A DNA stretch of 9,623 nucleotides from Firmicutes bacterium UBA3914 (GTDB lineage: Bacteria; Bacillota; Limnochordia; Darwinibacteriales; Darwinibacteriaceae), in NCBI GenBank assembly GCA_002391385.1, contig DGEY01000050.1, positions 37,837 through 47,459 on the forward strand, in the 5' to 3' direction. Positions 1 through 6,473 of this stretch are shown one piece after another (the first letter of the stretch is position 1; each line of letters begins with the position of its first letter). The notes below the pieces were generated by a model that saw only the letters and a list, made by a program, of their open reading frames with translations, made no database searches and was not told the origin of the DNA. A program made the position numbers and the translations under genes.

Positions 1-34
1 AATAAAAAAAGATGTCCCAAACGAGACACCTTTT
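1..34 (-). terminator. Rho-independent terminator after rpmF
   Basis: On the minus strand the arm AGGTGTCTC (23-31) pairs with GGGACATCT (10-18) around a GTTT loop. That gives a 9-bp stem with two G-T wobbles, extended by A-T pairs from the flanking A run. The stem is followed by a run of seven T, then ATT, at the window edge. It starts 5 nt beyond the rpmF stop codon, so it ends the yceD-rpmF transcript. Genes that often follow rpmF in Bacillota (fapR, plsX, fab genes) would lie outside the window and would need their own promoter. Confidence 0.85.
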
Positions 35-39
35 CCAAG

Positions 40-228
40 CTATTTTGCCTCTTCTACCTGAATAACCTGGCGTCCTTTGTACGTCCCGCAGTTCAGGCAG
101 ACACGGTGGGACATTTTGGGCTCCCGGCAGCTGGGGCAGATACTGGCCTCCACTACCGCGATGCGCCTCCAATTTGCCCGGCGCTTATTTGTCCTTGCCT
201 TTGAATGTCTCCTCTTCGGTACTGCCAT
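40..228 (-). CDS. rpmF: 50S ribosomal protein L32 (bL32)
   Basis: Structural protein of the large ribosomal subunit, 62 aa, the usual length for the family. The N-terminus MAVPKRRHSKARTNKRRA is the family signature: a basic tail that enters rRNA. A Cys4 zinc ribbon follows, with CPSC at residues 31-34 and CLNC at 44-47, so this is the zinc-binding form rather than a Cys-less paralogue. The ATG start has a strong AGGAGG at 236-241 with a 7-nt spacer. The gene lies directly downstream of yceD, as in most bacteria, but here its first 44 bases are also the 3' end of yceD. It is followed at once by a terminator. Identification is essentially certain. Confidence 0.98.
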   Translation of the reverse strand: MAVPKRRHSKARTNKRRANWRRIAVVEASICPSCREPKMSHRVCLNCGTYKGRQVIQVEEAK

Positions 229-775
229 CGTCCTTCCTCCTTTCTGGTCTAGCGGCTTGCGGCGATAATTCCAGCAGCTTGCTCAAGGGAGCAAGGCGCA
301 GATCGATGTCCTCCTGGGCGCATCCGCAGTCTCCTTCCGCCAGGTCCGCTCCGCAGCTGGGGCAGAGACCGGGGCAAGTTTCACTGCACACCACCTTCAT
401 GGGCAGGCTGATGAGCAGTGATTCCCGGATAATGCCCGTTACATCGATTTCGCTGCCTTCCACCAGCAGCTGCTCCTCAAGCAGCTCCTCGTCTTGGTCC
501 AATGCTGTCTCTTTCAAGAATTCCTCCTCGCAGGATGCCTCCAGGGTTACCCCAAGGGGTTTGAGGCACCGACTGCAGCGGAGTTCCACATCCACAGTAA
601 AGCTGCCGGCGACCAAGTATGCATCTCCGGTGTTTGTCACCTTCAGCTCTGTTCTAATGGGCCCGAGGACCTTTTTCACTTCGGGCAGAGTGCTTAGGAA
701 ATCACCGGGAAGCTCCCGCTGAACCTTAAAAAAGGCCCCTTTGCGGCCCTGAATACCGCTGATATTGAGACGCAT
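185..775 (-). CDS. yceD: YceD/DUF177 family protein (YlbN)
   Basis: 196-aa member of the YceD/DUF177 family, linked in other bacteria to 23S rRNA accumulation and large-subunit biogenesis; the biochemical role is not settled. Visible signatures are CSRC at residues 67-70, an acidic middle segment around 93-107, and the C-terminal knuckle LCPSCGADLAEGDCGC (137-152) with Cys at 138, 141, 150 and 152, probably metal-binding. I place the start at ATG 775 (MRLNISGI), which has a GGTGA ribosome site 5 nt upstream. The frame stays open to 823, but those codons would lie upstream of the mapped promoter. The usual family end is near LSKLLE (about residue 169). Here about 27 further residues, charged and probably disordered, run into rpmF and cause a 44-bp overlap. 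Co-transcribed with rpmF. Confidence 0.93.
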   Translation of the reverse strand: MRLNISGIQGRKGAFFKVQRELPGDFLSTLPEVKKVLGPIRTELKVTNTGDAYLVAGSFTVDVELRCSRCLKPLGVTLEASCEEEFLKETALDQDEELLEEQLLVEGSEIDVTGIIRESLLISLPMKVVCSETCPGLCPSCGADLAEGDCGCAQEDIDLRLAPLSKLLELSPQAARPERRKDDGSTEEETFKGKDK

Positions 776-791
776 CTTAATCACCTCATAG

Positions 792-820
792 ATTATACAA
801 AGATTCTGCCACCCTGTCAA
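792..820 (-). promoter_or_regulatory. Consensus sigma-A promoter for yceD-rpmF
   Basis: On the minus strand, TTGACA (815-820) and TATAAT (792-797) are separated by exactly 17 nt, a perfect match to the housekeeping consensus. It sits in the gap between the patatin gene and yceD. The expected first transcribed base is near 785-786, only about 10 nt before the yceD ATG. The leader would therefore begin almost at the ribosome site (AGGTGA), giving a very short 5' UTR. The match is direct; activity is inferred. Confidence 0.82.
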
Positions 821-831
821 CAACCTGCAGG

Positions 832-1608
832 TTAGGCGGTTTCAGCCAGGAGAGCTTCGATCTCCGGCAGAGCTTTCTGGGCTGCCTGCCTGCCCTTCTC
901 CACGATTTCTGCAGCCCGGTTGAGCTGGGTGAGGCGCACATTGCCCAGCTCAGGCTCGATGAGAATATCGCAGTCCACCCAGCGGCTGGCCGCGGCCTGC
1001 CTGCTTAAAATATCGATGGTCTGGATGATCACATCCGGCAGATGGCGCACCCGGCTGCGCAGGGGTGCCCAGCCCACATCCACCGCGATCACCACATCCG
1101 CCCCCAGCCGGCGGCAGAGATCGCCGGGAACCCTGTTCACCAGACCCCCATCCACCAGGAGCCGGCCCTCTTTTTCCACGGGCACAAACACGCCGGGAAT
1201 GGACAAACTGGCGGTAACCGCATCCGCCACCGAACCCCGGTCCAGCACCACCTCTTCCCCGGTGAGCAGATCGGTGGCCACCACCGCGGCCTTGATGGGT
1301 AGATCCTCGAAGCGCCGATCCCGGGTGAGCAGGCGCAGCATGTTGTGGATCTTATCTGGAACAATGAGTCCCCTGCTCCGCAAGGTCCAGCTGGTGAGAT
1401 CATTCCAATCCAGCTCCTGCACCATACGTCCCAGAAGCTTAAGATCCGATCCCGCGGCAAACAATCCCGCCACCACCGCCCCGGCGCTGGTGCCGCAGGC
1501 GATTTCAATCGGGATGCCCTCTTCCACCAGCACCTGGAGCACCCCCAGGTTGGCCAGTCCCCGGGCAGCCCCGGAACCGAGCGCTACGCCCACCTTGGGA
1601 TCAGGCAT
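832..1608 (-). CDS. ylbK: Patatin-like phospholipase family protein (YlbK/RssA type)
   Basis: 258-aa single-domain patatin-like serine acyl hydrolase, predicted to cleave lipid acyl esters; the real substrate is unknown. All catalytic elements are present: the oxyanion-hole glycine motif GSGAARG (residues 11-17), the nucleophile elbow GTSAG with Ser41, and the catalytic-dyad Asp154 in DGG. There is no signal peptide or obvious membrane segment, so it is probably cytoplasmic or peripheral. The start is ATG 1608, with GAGGTGA at 1614-1620 and a 5-nt spacer. The frame is open further upstream to 1674, but that part overlaps ylbJ and has no ribosome site. In Bacillus the orthologue follows ylbJ on the same strand; here ylbJ points the other way, so this gene needs its own promoter, and I could not find a convincing one. 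Its stop codon lies inside the palindrome AACCTGCAGGTT (822-833). Confidence 0.93.
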   Translation of the reverse strand: MPDPKVGVALGSGAARGLANLGVLQVLVEEGIPIEIACGTSAGAVVAGLFAAGSDLKLLGRMVQELDWNDLTSWTLRSRGLIVPDKIHNMLRLLTRDRRFEDLPIKAAVVATDLLTGEEVVLDRGSVADAVTASLSIPGVFVPVEKEGRLLVDGGLVNRVPGDLCRRLGADVVIAVDVGWAPLRSRVRHLPDVIIQTIDILSRQAAASRWVDCDILIEPELGNVRLTQLNRAAEIVEKGRQAAQKALPEIEALLAETA

Positions 1609-1655
1609 AATACTCACCTCAGCTTCGTAAGAATTAGCAGACCATCGAGGAAAGG

Positions 1656-2876
1656 GTGTGGCCCATGGGCCCAAGCCGCGGTTTAGCAGTTGTGGCCTGC
1701 CTTCTAACCCTATTAATTGTGGCCTATCCCGATATCTCCTTCCAAGCTTCCCTGTCCGGGCTGAAACTCTGGCTGGAGGTTGTGCTCCCTTCTCTCCTGC
1801 CCTTTTTTATCCTGGCCGACCTGCTCATGGGCCTGGGCGTGGTGCACTTTTTGGGCGCCCTTTTGGAACCTGTCATGCGCCCGCTGTTTAAAGTCCCCGG
1901 GGAGGGAGGCTTTGCCCTGGCCATGGGCCTGGCCGCAGGTTTCCCTTTGGGGGCCAAGGTCACAGGGGATCTCACCCGGGCTGGGCTGGTCACCACCACA
2001 GAGGGGGAGCGCCTTTTGGGCCTGACCCATACCGCCAATTCCCTGTTCTTGGCCGGGGCTGTGGCGGTGGGGATGTTCGGCCGGCCGGAGCTGGGCCTGA
2101 TCCTGGCCGCGGCCCACTACCTGGGGGCACTTTTGGTGGGAGTGTGCATGCGGCTCCACAGGGGAGCGGAAACTCCCCCGGCAAAAAGTCAAGAAGCTTA
2201 CCTGACCAGGGCACTGCGGGCCTTAGATCAGGCGCGCAGAAGGGATGGACGCCCTGTCGGAAAGCTCTTCGGTGATGCGGCCAAAAGCAGCTTTGCCAGC
2301 TTGCTCTTTATCGGCGGCTGCATCATGTTTTTCTCTGTGATCGTGGAGGTCTTATCCGCCGCCGGCCTCATGAACCCGGTCCGGGCCGGTTTGGGCTTCC
2401 TGCTCCAGTTCGCGGGCATCGACGCCAGCTTGAGCAGTGCAGTGCTCCACGGCTTTTTCGAAACCACCCTCGGCGCACAGCTGACCAGCAAAACCACTGC
2501 CTCCCTGGCTTCCCAGGTGGCCGCGGCCAGTTTGGTCTTGGGCTGGAGCGGCCTTTCCGTCCACGGCCAGGTGGCGGCCCTGATCAGCGGCAGCGGCCTG
2601 CGCTTGAGGCCCTACCTCACCGCCCGGTTGCTCCACGGCTTGTTTGCCGCGCTGATCTCCGCCCTGCTCCTGGGCCCGGCGGGCTTCATCCCCGCTTCCC
2701 TTGGGCGGGTGCTCCCGGCCCTGGGGAGCGGCGCCTACCTGGACGGCAGCTTCGGAGCCCGGCTTTTGGCCTCGGCACGGCTGGCCACCAGTTTCCTGCT
2801 GATCCTGATCCTCATCCTCAGCACCGTCTGGCTGCTGCGGCGCATTGTCTACATTTCCCTGCGCTCCAGGGATTGA
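1656..2876 (+). CDS. ylbJ: Sporulation integral membrane protein YlbJ
   Basis: 406-aa polytopic membrane protein; Bacillus YlbJ is about the same length. It is strongly hydrophobic with roughly eight to ten membrane spans, for example residues 9-25, 40-62, 85-100, 130-165, 208-235 and 375-398. It has the two-repeat Gate-domain layout: LPSLLPFFI...GFPLGAK in the first half and the GFFETTLGAQ motif in the second. In Bacillus ylbJ belongs to the mother-cell sigma-E programme and is needed for normal spores; its transport substrate is unknown. The start chosen is GTG 1656, with GAGG at 1647-1650 and a 5-nt spacer; ATG 1665 is a close alternative. It is the only complete plus-strand gene here. It diverges from ylbK across a 47-nt gap and its 3' end overlaps the coiled-coil gene by 28 bp. 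No clear sigma-E promoter could be assigned. Confidence 0.93.
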   Translation: MWPMGPSRGLAVVACLLTLLIVAYPDISFQASLSGLKLWLEVVLPSLLPFFILADLLMGLGVVHFLGALLEPVMRPLFKVPGEGGFALAMGLAAGFPLGAKVTGDLTRAGLVTTTEGERLLGLTHTANSLFLAGAVAVGMFGRPELGLILAAAHYLGALLVGVCMRLHRGAETPPAKSQEAYLTRALRALDQARRRDGRPVGKLFGDAAKSSFASLLFIGGCIMFFSVIVEVLSAAGLMNPVRAGLGFLLQFAGIDASLSSAVLHGFFETTLGAQLTSKTTASLASQVAAASLVLGWSGLSVHGQVAALISGSGLRLRPYLTARLLHGLFAALISALLLGPAGFIPASLGRVLPALGSGAYLDGSFGARLLASARLATSFLLILILILSTVWLLRRIVYISLRSRD

Positions 2877-3337
2877 TCCTGCTCCCGGCCTGCCTGCAGG
2901 GCCTGCTGGCCCCGCTCGATTTCAGCTAGAGCCCGGCTGAGCACATCGTGCAGCTGGGCAAGCTTCTCCAAGGCATATTCCTCCGCGCCCTGCTGCATCT
3001 CCTGGGCGCGCCTTTTGCTCTCTTCTAAAAGGAGCTTGCTCTCTTCCTCCGCCTGGCGGTAAATCTCGCTGTTGCTCACCAGTTTCGCGGCATACTCTTC
3101 TGCTTTGGCGATCATGCGCTCAACCTGTTCCTGCCCCTCGGCGATCATCTTCTCCCGTTCTGAGGAGACCGCCTCGGCCCGTTTGATCTCTTCGGGAACG
3201 GCGGCGCGGATAATGTCCAAGAGATCAAGCAGCTCATCGGCATCGATCAAAACCTTGCCCACCAAAGGAACCTCGGGCGCCTTCTCCACTAGTGCTTCCA
3301 GTTGGTCAATGAGGACCAAAAGATTCACTCGGTTCAC
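2849..3337 (-). CDS. Conserved clostridial coiled-coil protein (often labelled 'ATPase')
   Basis: 162-aa protein of unknown function. The N-terminus (about 1-50) has a short helical segment and the pattern VPLVGKVLIDADELLDLLD, recognisable from small proteins encoded next to coaD in many Clostridia. The rest (about 51-155) is a continuous charged helix rich in Glu, Lys, Ala and Gln that looks like a long coiled coil. Automated labels such as ATPase or ATP synthase subunit b come from that helix: there is no Walker motif and no membrane anchor, so an enzymatic role is not supported. The overall shape resembles DivIVA-like or stalk proteins, but that is only shape. The GTG start overlaps the coaD stop by 4 nt (GTGA), with AGAGGT at 3342-3347 as ribosome site, so it is probably translationally coupled. 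Its 3' end converges on ylbJ. Confidence 0.82.
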   Translation of the reverse strand: MNRVNLLVLIDQLEALVEKAPEVPLVGKVLIDADELLDLLDIIRAAVPEEIKRAEAVSSEREKMIAEGQEQVERMIAKAEEYAAKLVSNSEIYRQAEEESKLLLEESKRRAQEMQQGAEEYALEKLAQLHDVLSRALAEIERGQQALQAGREQDQSLERREM

Positions 3338-3828
3338 TGTGACCTCTCCCTACTTTTGAATTTCTTCGCCAACGCCTCAGCCACGCGGGGGCTGACCCAC
3401 TTGGACACATCTCCCCCGAATTCCGCCACTTCCTTCACCGCGGAAGAGCTGATGAAGGAATACTCGCTGCTGGTCATCATGAACACCGTTTCCACGTCCG
3501 GGTCCAGGTAGCGGTTCATGGCCGCCAGTTTGAACTCGAATTCGAAGTCGGAAACGGCCCTCAATCCCCGCACCATGGCCGCGGCCTTTTTCTGCTTGGC
3601 ATACTCAATGGCCAGCCCTGAGTAAGTGTCCACTGTCACATTTTTCAGCCCCTTGGTCTCTTCCCGCAGGAGCTCCATACGTTCAGCCACAGTAAAGAGG
3701 GGAACCTTCTCCGGATTGTGCAGTACGCAGATGTACAGATGGTCAAAAAGGCTGCTGGCTCTGGTGATGATGTCTAAATGCCCGTAGGTAACCGGGTCAA
3801 AAGTACCTGTGCAGACCCCGATTTTCAC
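3334..3828 (-). CDS. coaD: Pantetheine-phosphate adenylyltransferase
   Basis: Transfers AMP from ATP to 4'-phosphopantetheine to give dephospho-CoA, the penultimate step of coenzyme A synthesis, in the cytoplasm. 164 aa, typical for this hexameric nucleotidyltransferase. It has the TGTFDP loop (residues 7-12), the (H/T)xGH motif TYGH (14-17), the conserved VRGLR stretch near residue 88, and the ISSS-x-V-K motif near the C-terminus. The start is GTG 3828, giving MKIGVCTG, with GGAGGGG at 3834-3840 and a 5-nt spacer. An ATG at 3843 is in frame, but the ribosome site would then lie inside the gene. The GTG overlaps the rsmD stop as GTGA, and its own stop overlaps the next start the same way. Confidence 0.97.
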   Translation of the reverse strand: MKIGVCTGTFDPVTYGHLDIITRASSLFDHLYICVLHNPEKVPLFTVAERMELLREETKGLKNVTVDTYSGLAIEYAKQKKAAAMVRGLRAVSDFEFEFKLAAMNRYLDPDVETVFMMTSSEYSFISSSAVKEVAEFGGDVSKWVSPRVAEALAKKFKSRERSQ

Positions 3829-4382
3829 TGGGACCCCTCCCATCGATAAAACAGAAGCGCTGTTTCCCCGTAGGTGCGGATCTGTTCTAGGCAGAGTTTC
3901 GACACGCCTAGGGGAGCTTCCTCTTTTTTGCTCACTTCGGCGATGATTATTCCCTCCGCCTTAAGCAGGGCCAGATCCGCCAGGGCCCGCAGGGTCTTGA
4001 GGCCCAGCCCCTGGCCGTAGGGGGGATCGAGGAAGATCAGATCGAACCTTTCGCCCCTCCTTTGCAGCCTGGCCAGCACCGCAAAGACATCCCCCGGCAG
4101 AACCAGCCCCCCCTCCAACCTGGTGCGCTCCAGGTTCTTTTTGATCTGCCCGCAGCAGGCGCGATCAGATTCTACCCAGACCACCTTCTCCGCTCCCCGG
4201 CTTAAGGCTTCCAGGCCCACCGCGCCGCTTCCCGCATAGAGATCCAAAAAAGAACTGCCCAAAACTTTAGGCCCCAAAATGTTAAACAGCGCCTCCTTGA
4301 CCCGATCCCCGGTGGGCCGGGTGGCCAGGCCCTTCACGCTGCTTAGCCTGGTGCCCTTGGCTTTGCCTGCAATTACCCGCAT
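3825..4382 (-). CDS. rsmD: 16S rRNA (guanine966-N2)-methyltransferase RsmD
   Basis: SAM-dependent methylase of 16S rRNA G966 acting on the assembling 30S subunit. 185 aa, the usual length. It begins with the family N-terminus MRVIAGKAKG and RPTGDRVKEALFNIL (22-36). The SAM-binding motif is FLDLYAGSGAVGLEALSRGA (45-64), acidic E71/D73 follow the second strand, and the catalytic motif is DPPY at 119-122. The start is ATG 4382 with AGGAG at 4391-4395 and an 8-nt spacer; that ribosome site overlaps the recG stop codon (TAGGAG). The rsmD-coaD pair is widely conserved in bacteria. Confidence 0.96.
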   Translation of the reverse strand: MRVIAGKAKGTRLSSVKGLATRPTGDRVKEALFNILGPKVLGSSFLDLYAGSGAVGLEALSRGAEKVVWVESDRACCGQIKKNLERTRLEGGLVLPGDVFAVLARLQRRGERFDLIFLDPPYGQGLGLKTLRALADLALLKAEGIIIAEVSKKEEAPLGVSKLCLEQIRTYGETALLFYRWEGSQ

Positions 4383-4393
4383 GTCCTGCACTC

Positions 4394-6391
4394 CTAAAGG
4401 GGGTATTGATCCAGTTCCGCCGCGAGCTCAGGGTAGCCCTCAAGGTGGGGATCCCGGCTCAACAGCGCCTTCGCCGCCTCAGCCGCCTGCTGCAGGAGGT
4501 CTTTATCCCTGGTGAGATCCGCCAGGCGGAAATAGGGCTGGCCCCACTGGCGCACCCCCAGGAGATCCCCCGGACCCCGCAGGAGCAGATCCTGCTCGGC
4601 GATGAAAAAACCGTCATTGCTCCTGCGCACAACCTCCAGGCGGGCCCGGCTCTGGGGCGAGAGGTTGTAGGCCAGAAGAAAACAGATGCCCGGCTTCTTC
4701 CCCCGCCCCACCCGGCCCCGGAGCTGGTGCAGCTGGGCCAGGCCGAAGCGCTCCGCGTTTTCAATCACCATCACAGTGGCGTTGGGCACGTTCATCCCCA
4801 CTTCCACCACGGTGGTGGCGATGAGCACATCCAGTTCGCCCCGGGCAAAGGCCTGGAACACTTCTTCTTTTGCCCGGCCCATCTGGCCGTGGATCAAGCC
4901 CACCCGGGCCTGGGAAAGAAGACCCCTTTGCAGCTCTTCCATTTCCTGCACCGCGGCCTTGAGATCCACATGCTCCGATTCTTCCACCAAGGGGAAGACC
5001 ACATAGGCCTGCTCCCCCTTTTTCACCCGGGAAAGCACATAGCGGTACACATCGGCGCGCCTATCCGGGTGGATCAGCCGGGTATCCACGGGCTGGCGGT
5101 GGGCGGGCAGCTGCCTGATTTCTGTAATGTCCAGATCCCCGTACATGGTCAGGGCCAGGGAACGGGGAATGGGGGTCGCGCTCATGACCAAAAGGTCCGG
5201 ATTGCCCTTGCCCAAAAGGGCAGCCCGCTGCCGCACTCCAAAGCGGTGCTGCTCGTCCACAATGGCCAGGGTGAGGTTTTTGTACTCCACTTTATCCGTG
5301 ATCAGGGCATGGGTGCCCACCACCACATCTATTTCCCCCCGGGCTAAGGCCACTCGCACCTGTTCCTGCTCTTTACCCTTCATGGCTCCGATCAGCAGTT
5401 CCACCCGGATTCCCAAGGGTTCAAGGGACCGGCGGAGCCGCTCCACCATCTGCAGGGCCAGCACCTCCGTGGGCACCATCATGGCCACCTGGCCGCCGCT
5501 GGCCACCGCCTTCACCGCGCCGTATTCCGCCACGATGGTCTTGCCTGAGCCCACTTCCCCCTGGACCAGGCGGCGCATGGGCCGCGGCTCTTCCATATCC
5601 CGGGCCACCTGGCCCAGGGCGGCCTTTTGATCGGCGGTGAGCTCAAAGGGGAGCTGCTGCAGAAAGCGGGCCACCAGTTCGCCGTCCTTTTGGTGGGCGA
5701 TGCCCTCCCGCTGCCGCTGCCCCCGCTGGAGTCCCAAGTGGAAGAGGAAAAACTCCTCAAAGACCAGGCGCTCCCGGGCCCGGTGGTAGCTAGCCCAGTC
5801 ACTAGGAAAATGGATCTGGCGCAGCGCCTCCCGCCTCTCCAGGTAGCGGCCCACAAGTTCCGGGGGGAGGCATTCCTTGAGCTCCCCGAGATGCCGCAAA
5901 GCGGCCCGCACCCAGTTTACCCGCTGGTTGTTGGTGATCCCCGCGGCCAGGGGGTAGATGGGCATCAATCCCCGATGCTCCGGCGGGCGGGTGTACACTT
6001 CCGGGGAAGTCATCTCCGGGAACAGGGTGCCCTCCTTGACCAGACCGTAGACCCACACTTCTCTGGCCCGCTGCAGTTTGCGGTAAAGAAAGCTCGGCCC
6101 CGGGGCGCGGTGGTGGACAAACCAGGTGAGCCCCAACTGGCCGCCGAGGGTGGCTTGGATCAGGCGCCTGCCTTGGGAGATGGGGCGCTCCCTGAGCTGC
6201 AGCAGGGGGCCGTGCACCAGCTGCACCGCGCCTGGCTGCACTTCTTCCGGCTCCAAGACTGCCTGGAAGTCTTTATAGGTCCGGGGGAAGCTGAACAGCA
6301 CATCCCGCACCGTCTGCAGTCCCAAGCCTTTGAGGGCCTGGGCCTTCTTCACACCGACGCCGGGGAGAGAAGTAACCGGCCTGTTGAGCAT
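4394..6391 (-). CDS. recG: ATP-dependent DNA helicase RecG
   Basis: Double-stranded DNA translocase that remodels stalled replication forks and branched recombination intermediates. 665 aa, close to the family norm. An N-terminal helix-hairpin-like segment (SLPGVGVKKAQALKGLG, from residue 8) and a wedge/OB domain (about 50-180) precede two helicase lobes. Walker A is GEVGSGKT with Lys284, the RecG-type motif II is DEQH (379-382), and motif III is SATPIPRS. Motifs V and VI include VVEVGMNVPNA and QLRGRVGRG. The C-terminal translocation region has NDGFFIAEQDLLLRGPGD. The start is ATG 6391 with GGGGTGA at 6399-6405 and a 7-nt spacer; the open frame to 6424 runs into the upstream terminator. It is the first gene of recG-rsmD-coaD-coiled coil. 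No promoter is visible between it and the degV terminator. Confidence 0.97.
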   Translation of the reverse strand: MLNRPVTSLPGVGVKKAQALKGLGLQTVRDVLFSFPRTYKDFQAVLEPEEVQPGAVQLVHGPLLQLRERPISQGRRLIQATLGGQLGLTWFVHHRAPGPSFLYRKLQRAREVWVYGLVKEGTLFPEMTSPEVYTRPPEHRGLMPIYPLAAGITNNQRVNWVRAALRHLGELKECLPPELVGRYLERREALRQIHFPSDWASYHRARERLVFEEFFLFHLGLQRGQRQREGIAHQKDGELVARFLQQLPFELTADQKAALGQVARDMEEPRPMRRLVQGEVGSGKTIVAEYGAVKAVASGGQVAMMVPTEVLALQMVERLRRSLEPLGIRVELLIGAMKGKEQEQVRVALARGEIDVVVGTHALITDKVEYKNLTLAIVDEQHRFGVRQRAALLGKGNPDLLVMSATPIPRSLALTMYGDLDITEIRQLPAHRQPVDTRLIHPDRRADVYRYVLSRVKKGEQAYVVFPLVEESEHVDLKAAVQEMEELQRGLLSQARVGLIHGQMGRAKEEVFQAFARGELDVLIATTVVEVGMNVPNATVMVIENAERFGLAQLHQLRGRVGRGKKPGICFLLAYNLSPQSRARLEVVRRSNDGFFIAEQDLLLRGPGDLLGVRQWGQPYFRLADLTRDKDLLQQAAEAAKALLSRDPHLEGYPELAAELDQYPL

Positions 6392-6410
6392 GGCTTGATC
6401 ACCCCAATCA

Positions 6411-6450
6411 AAAACAAGCCCCATCCTAGAGGGAGCTTAGGATGGGGTTG
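6411..6450 (-). terminator. Intrinsic terminator between degV and recG
   Basis: On the minus strand CCCCATCCTA (6438-6447) pairs perfectly with TAGGATGGGG (6419-6428) around a 9-nt loop. Flanking CAA/TTG can add three pairs with one bulged base. The hairpin is followed by CTTGTTTTTG, a U-rich tract in RNA. It lies 27 nt after the degV stop and only about 20 nt before the recG start, so it separates the yloU-fakA-degV unit from recG, or makes recG depend on readthrough. On the plus strand there is no T run, so it acts in one direction. The rest of the 82-nt gap (6392-6473) holds the recG ribosome site and nothing else I can identify. Confidence 0.8.
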
Positions 6451-6473
6451 TGCGTGTTCTCGAGGGAAGCCCT

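Noticed and set aside
822..833. 12-bp perfect palindrome AACCTGCAGGTT at the ylbK stop, upstream of the yceD promoter -35.
   Set aside because: It could be an operator, but it has only one copy and no T tract. A 12-bp palindrome can occur by chance, so I do not annotate it.
920..1630. A 236-codon plus-strand frame opposite the patatin gene.
   Set aside because: Ser/Arg/Thr-rich composition with no recognisable domain; the minus strand carries the complete catalytic motifs.
1595..1655. Possible sigma-E or sigma-A promoter for ylbJ (CATAATACT near 1606, TTGGGA at 1595).
   Set aside because: The elements are not at workable spacing and no matching -35 for sigma-E was found; too weak to report.
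2878..2910. Near-palindromic GGCCTGCCTGCAGGGCC that might terminate ylbJ.
   Set aside because: No T run follows on either strand and it lies within the coiled-coil coding sequence.
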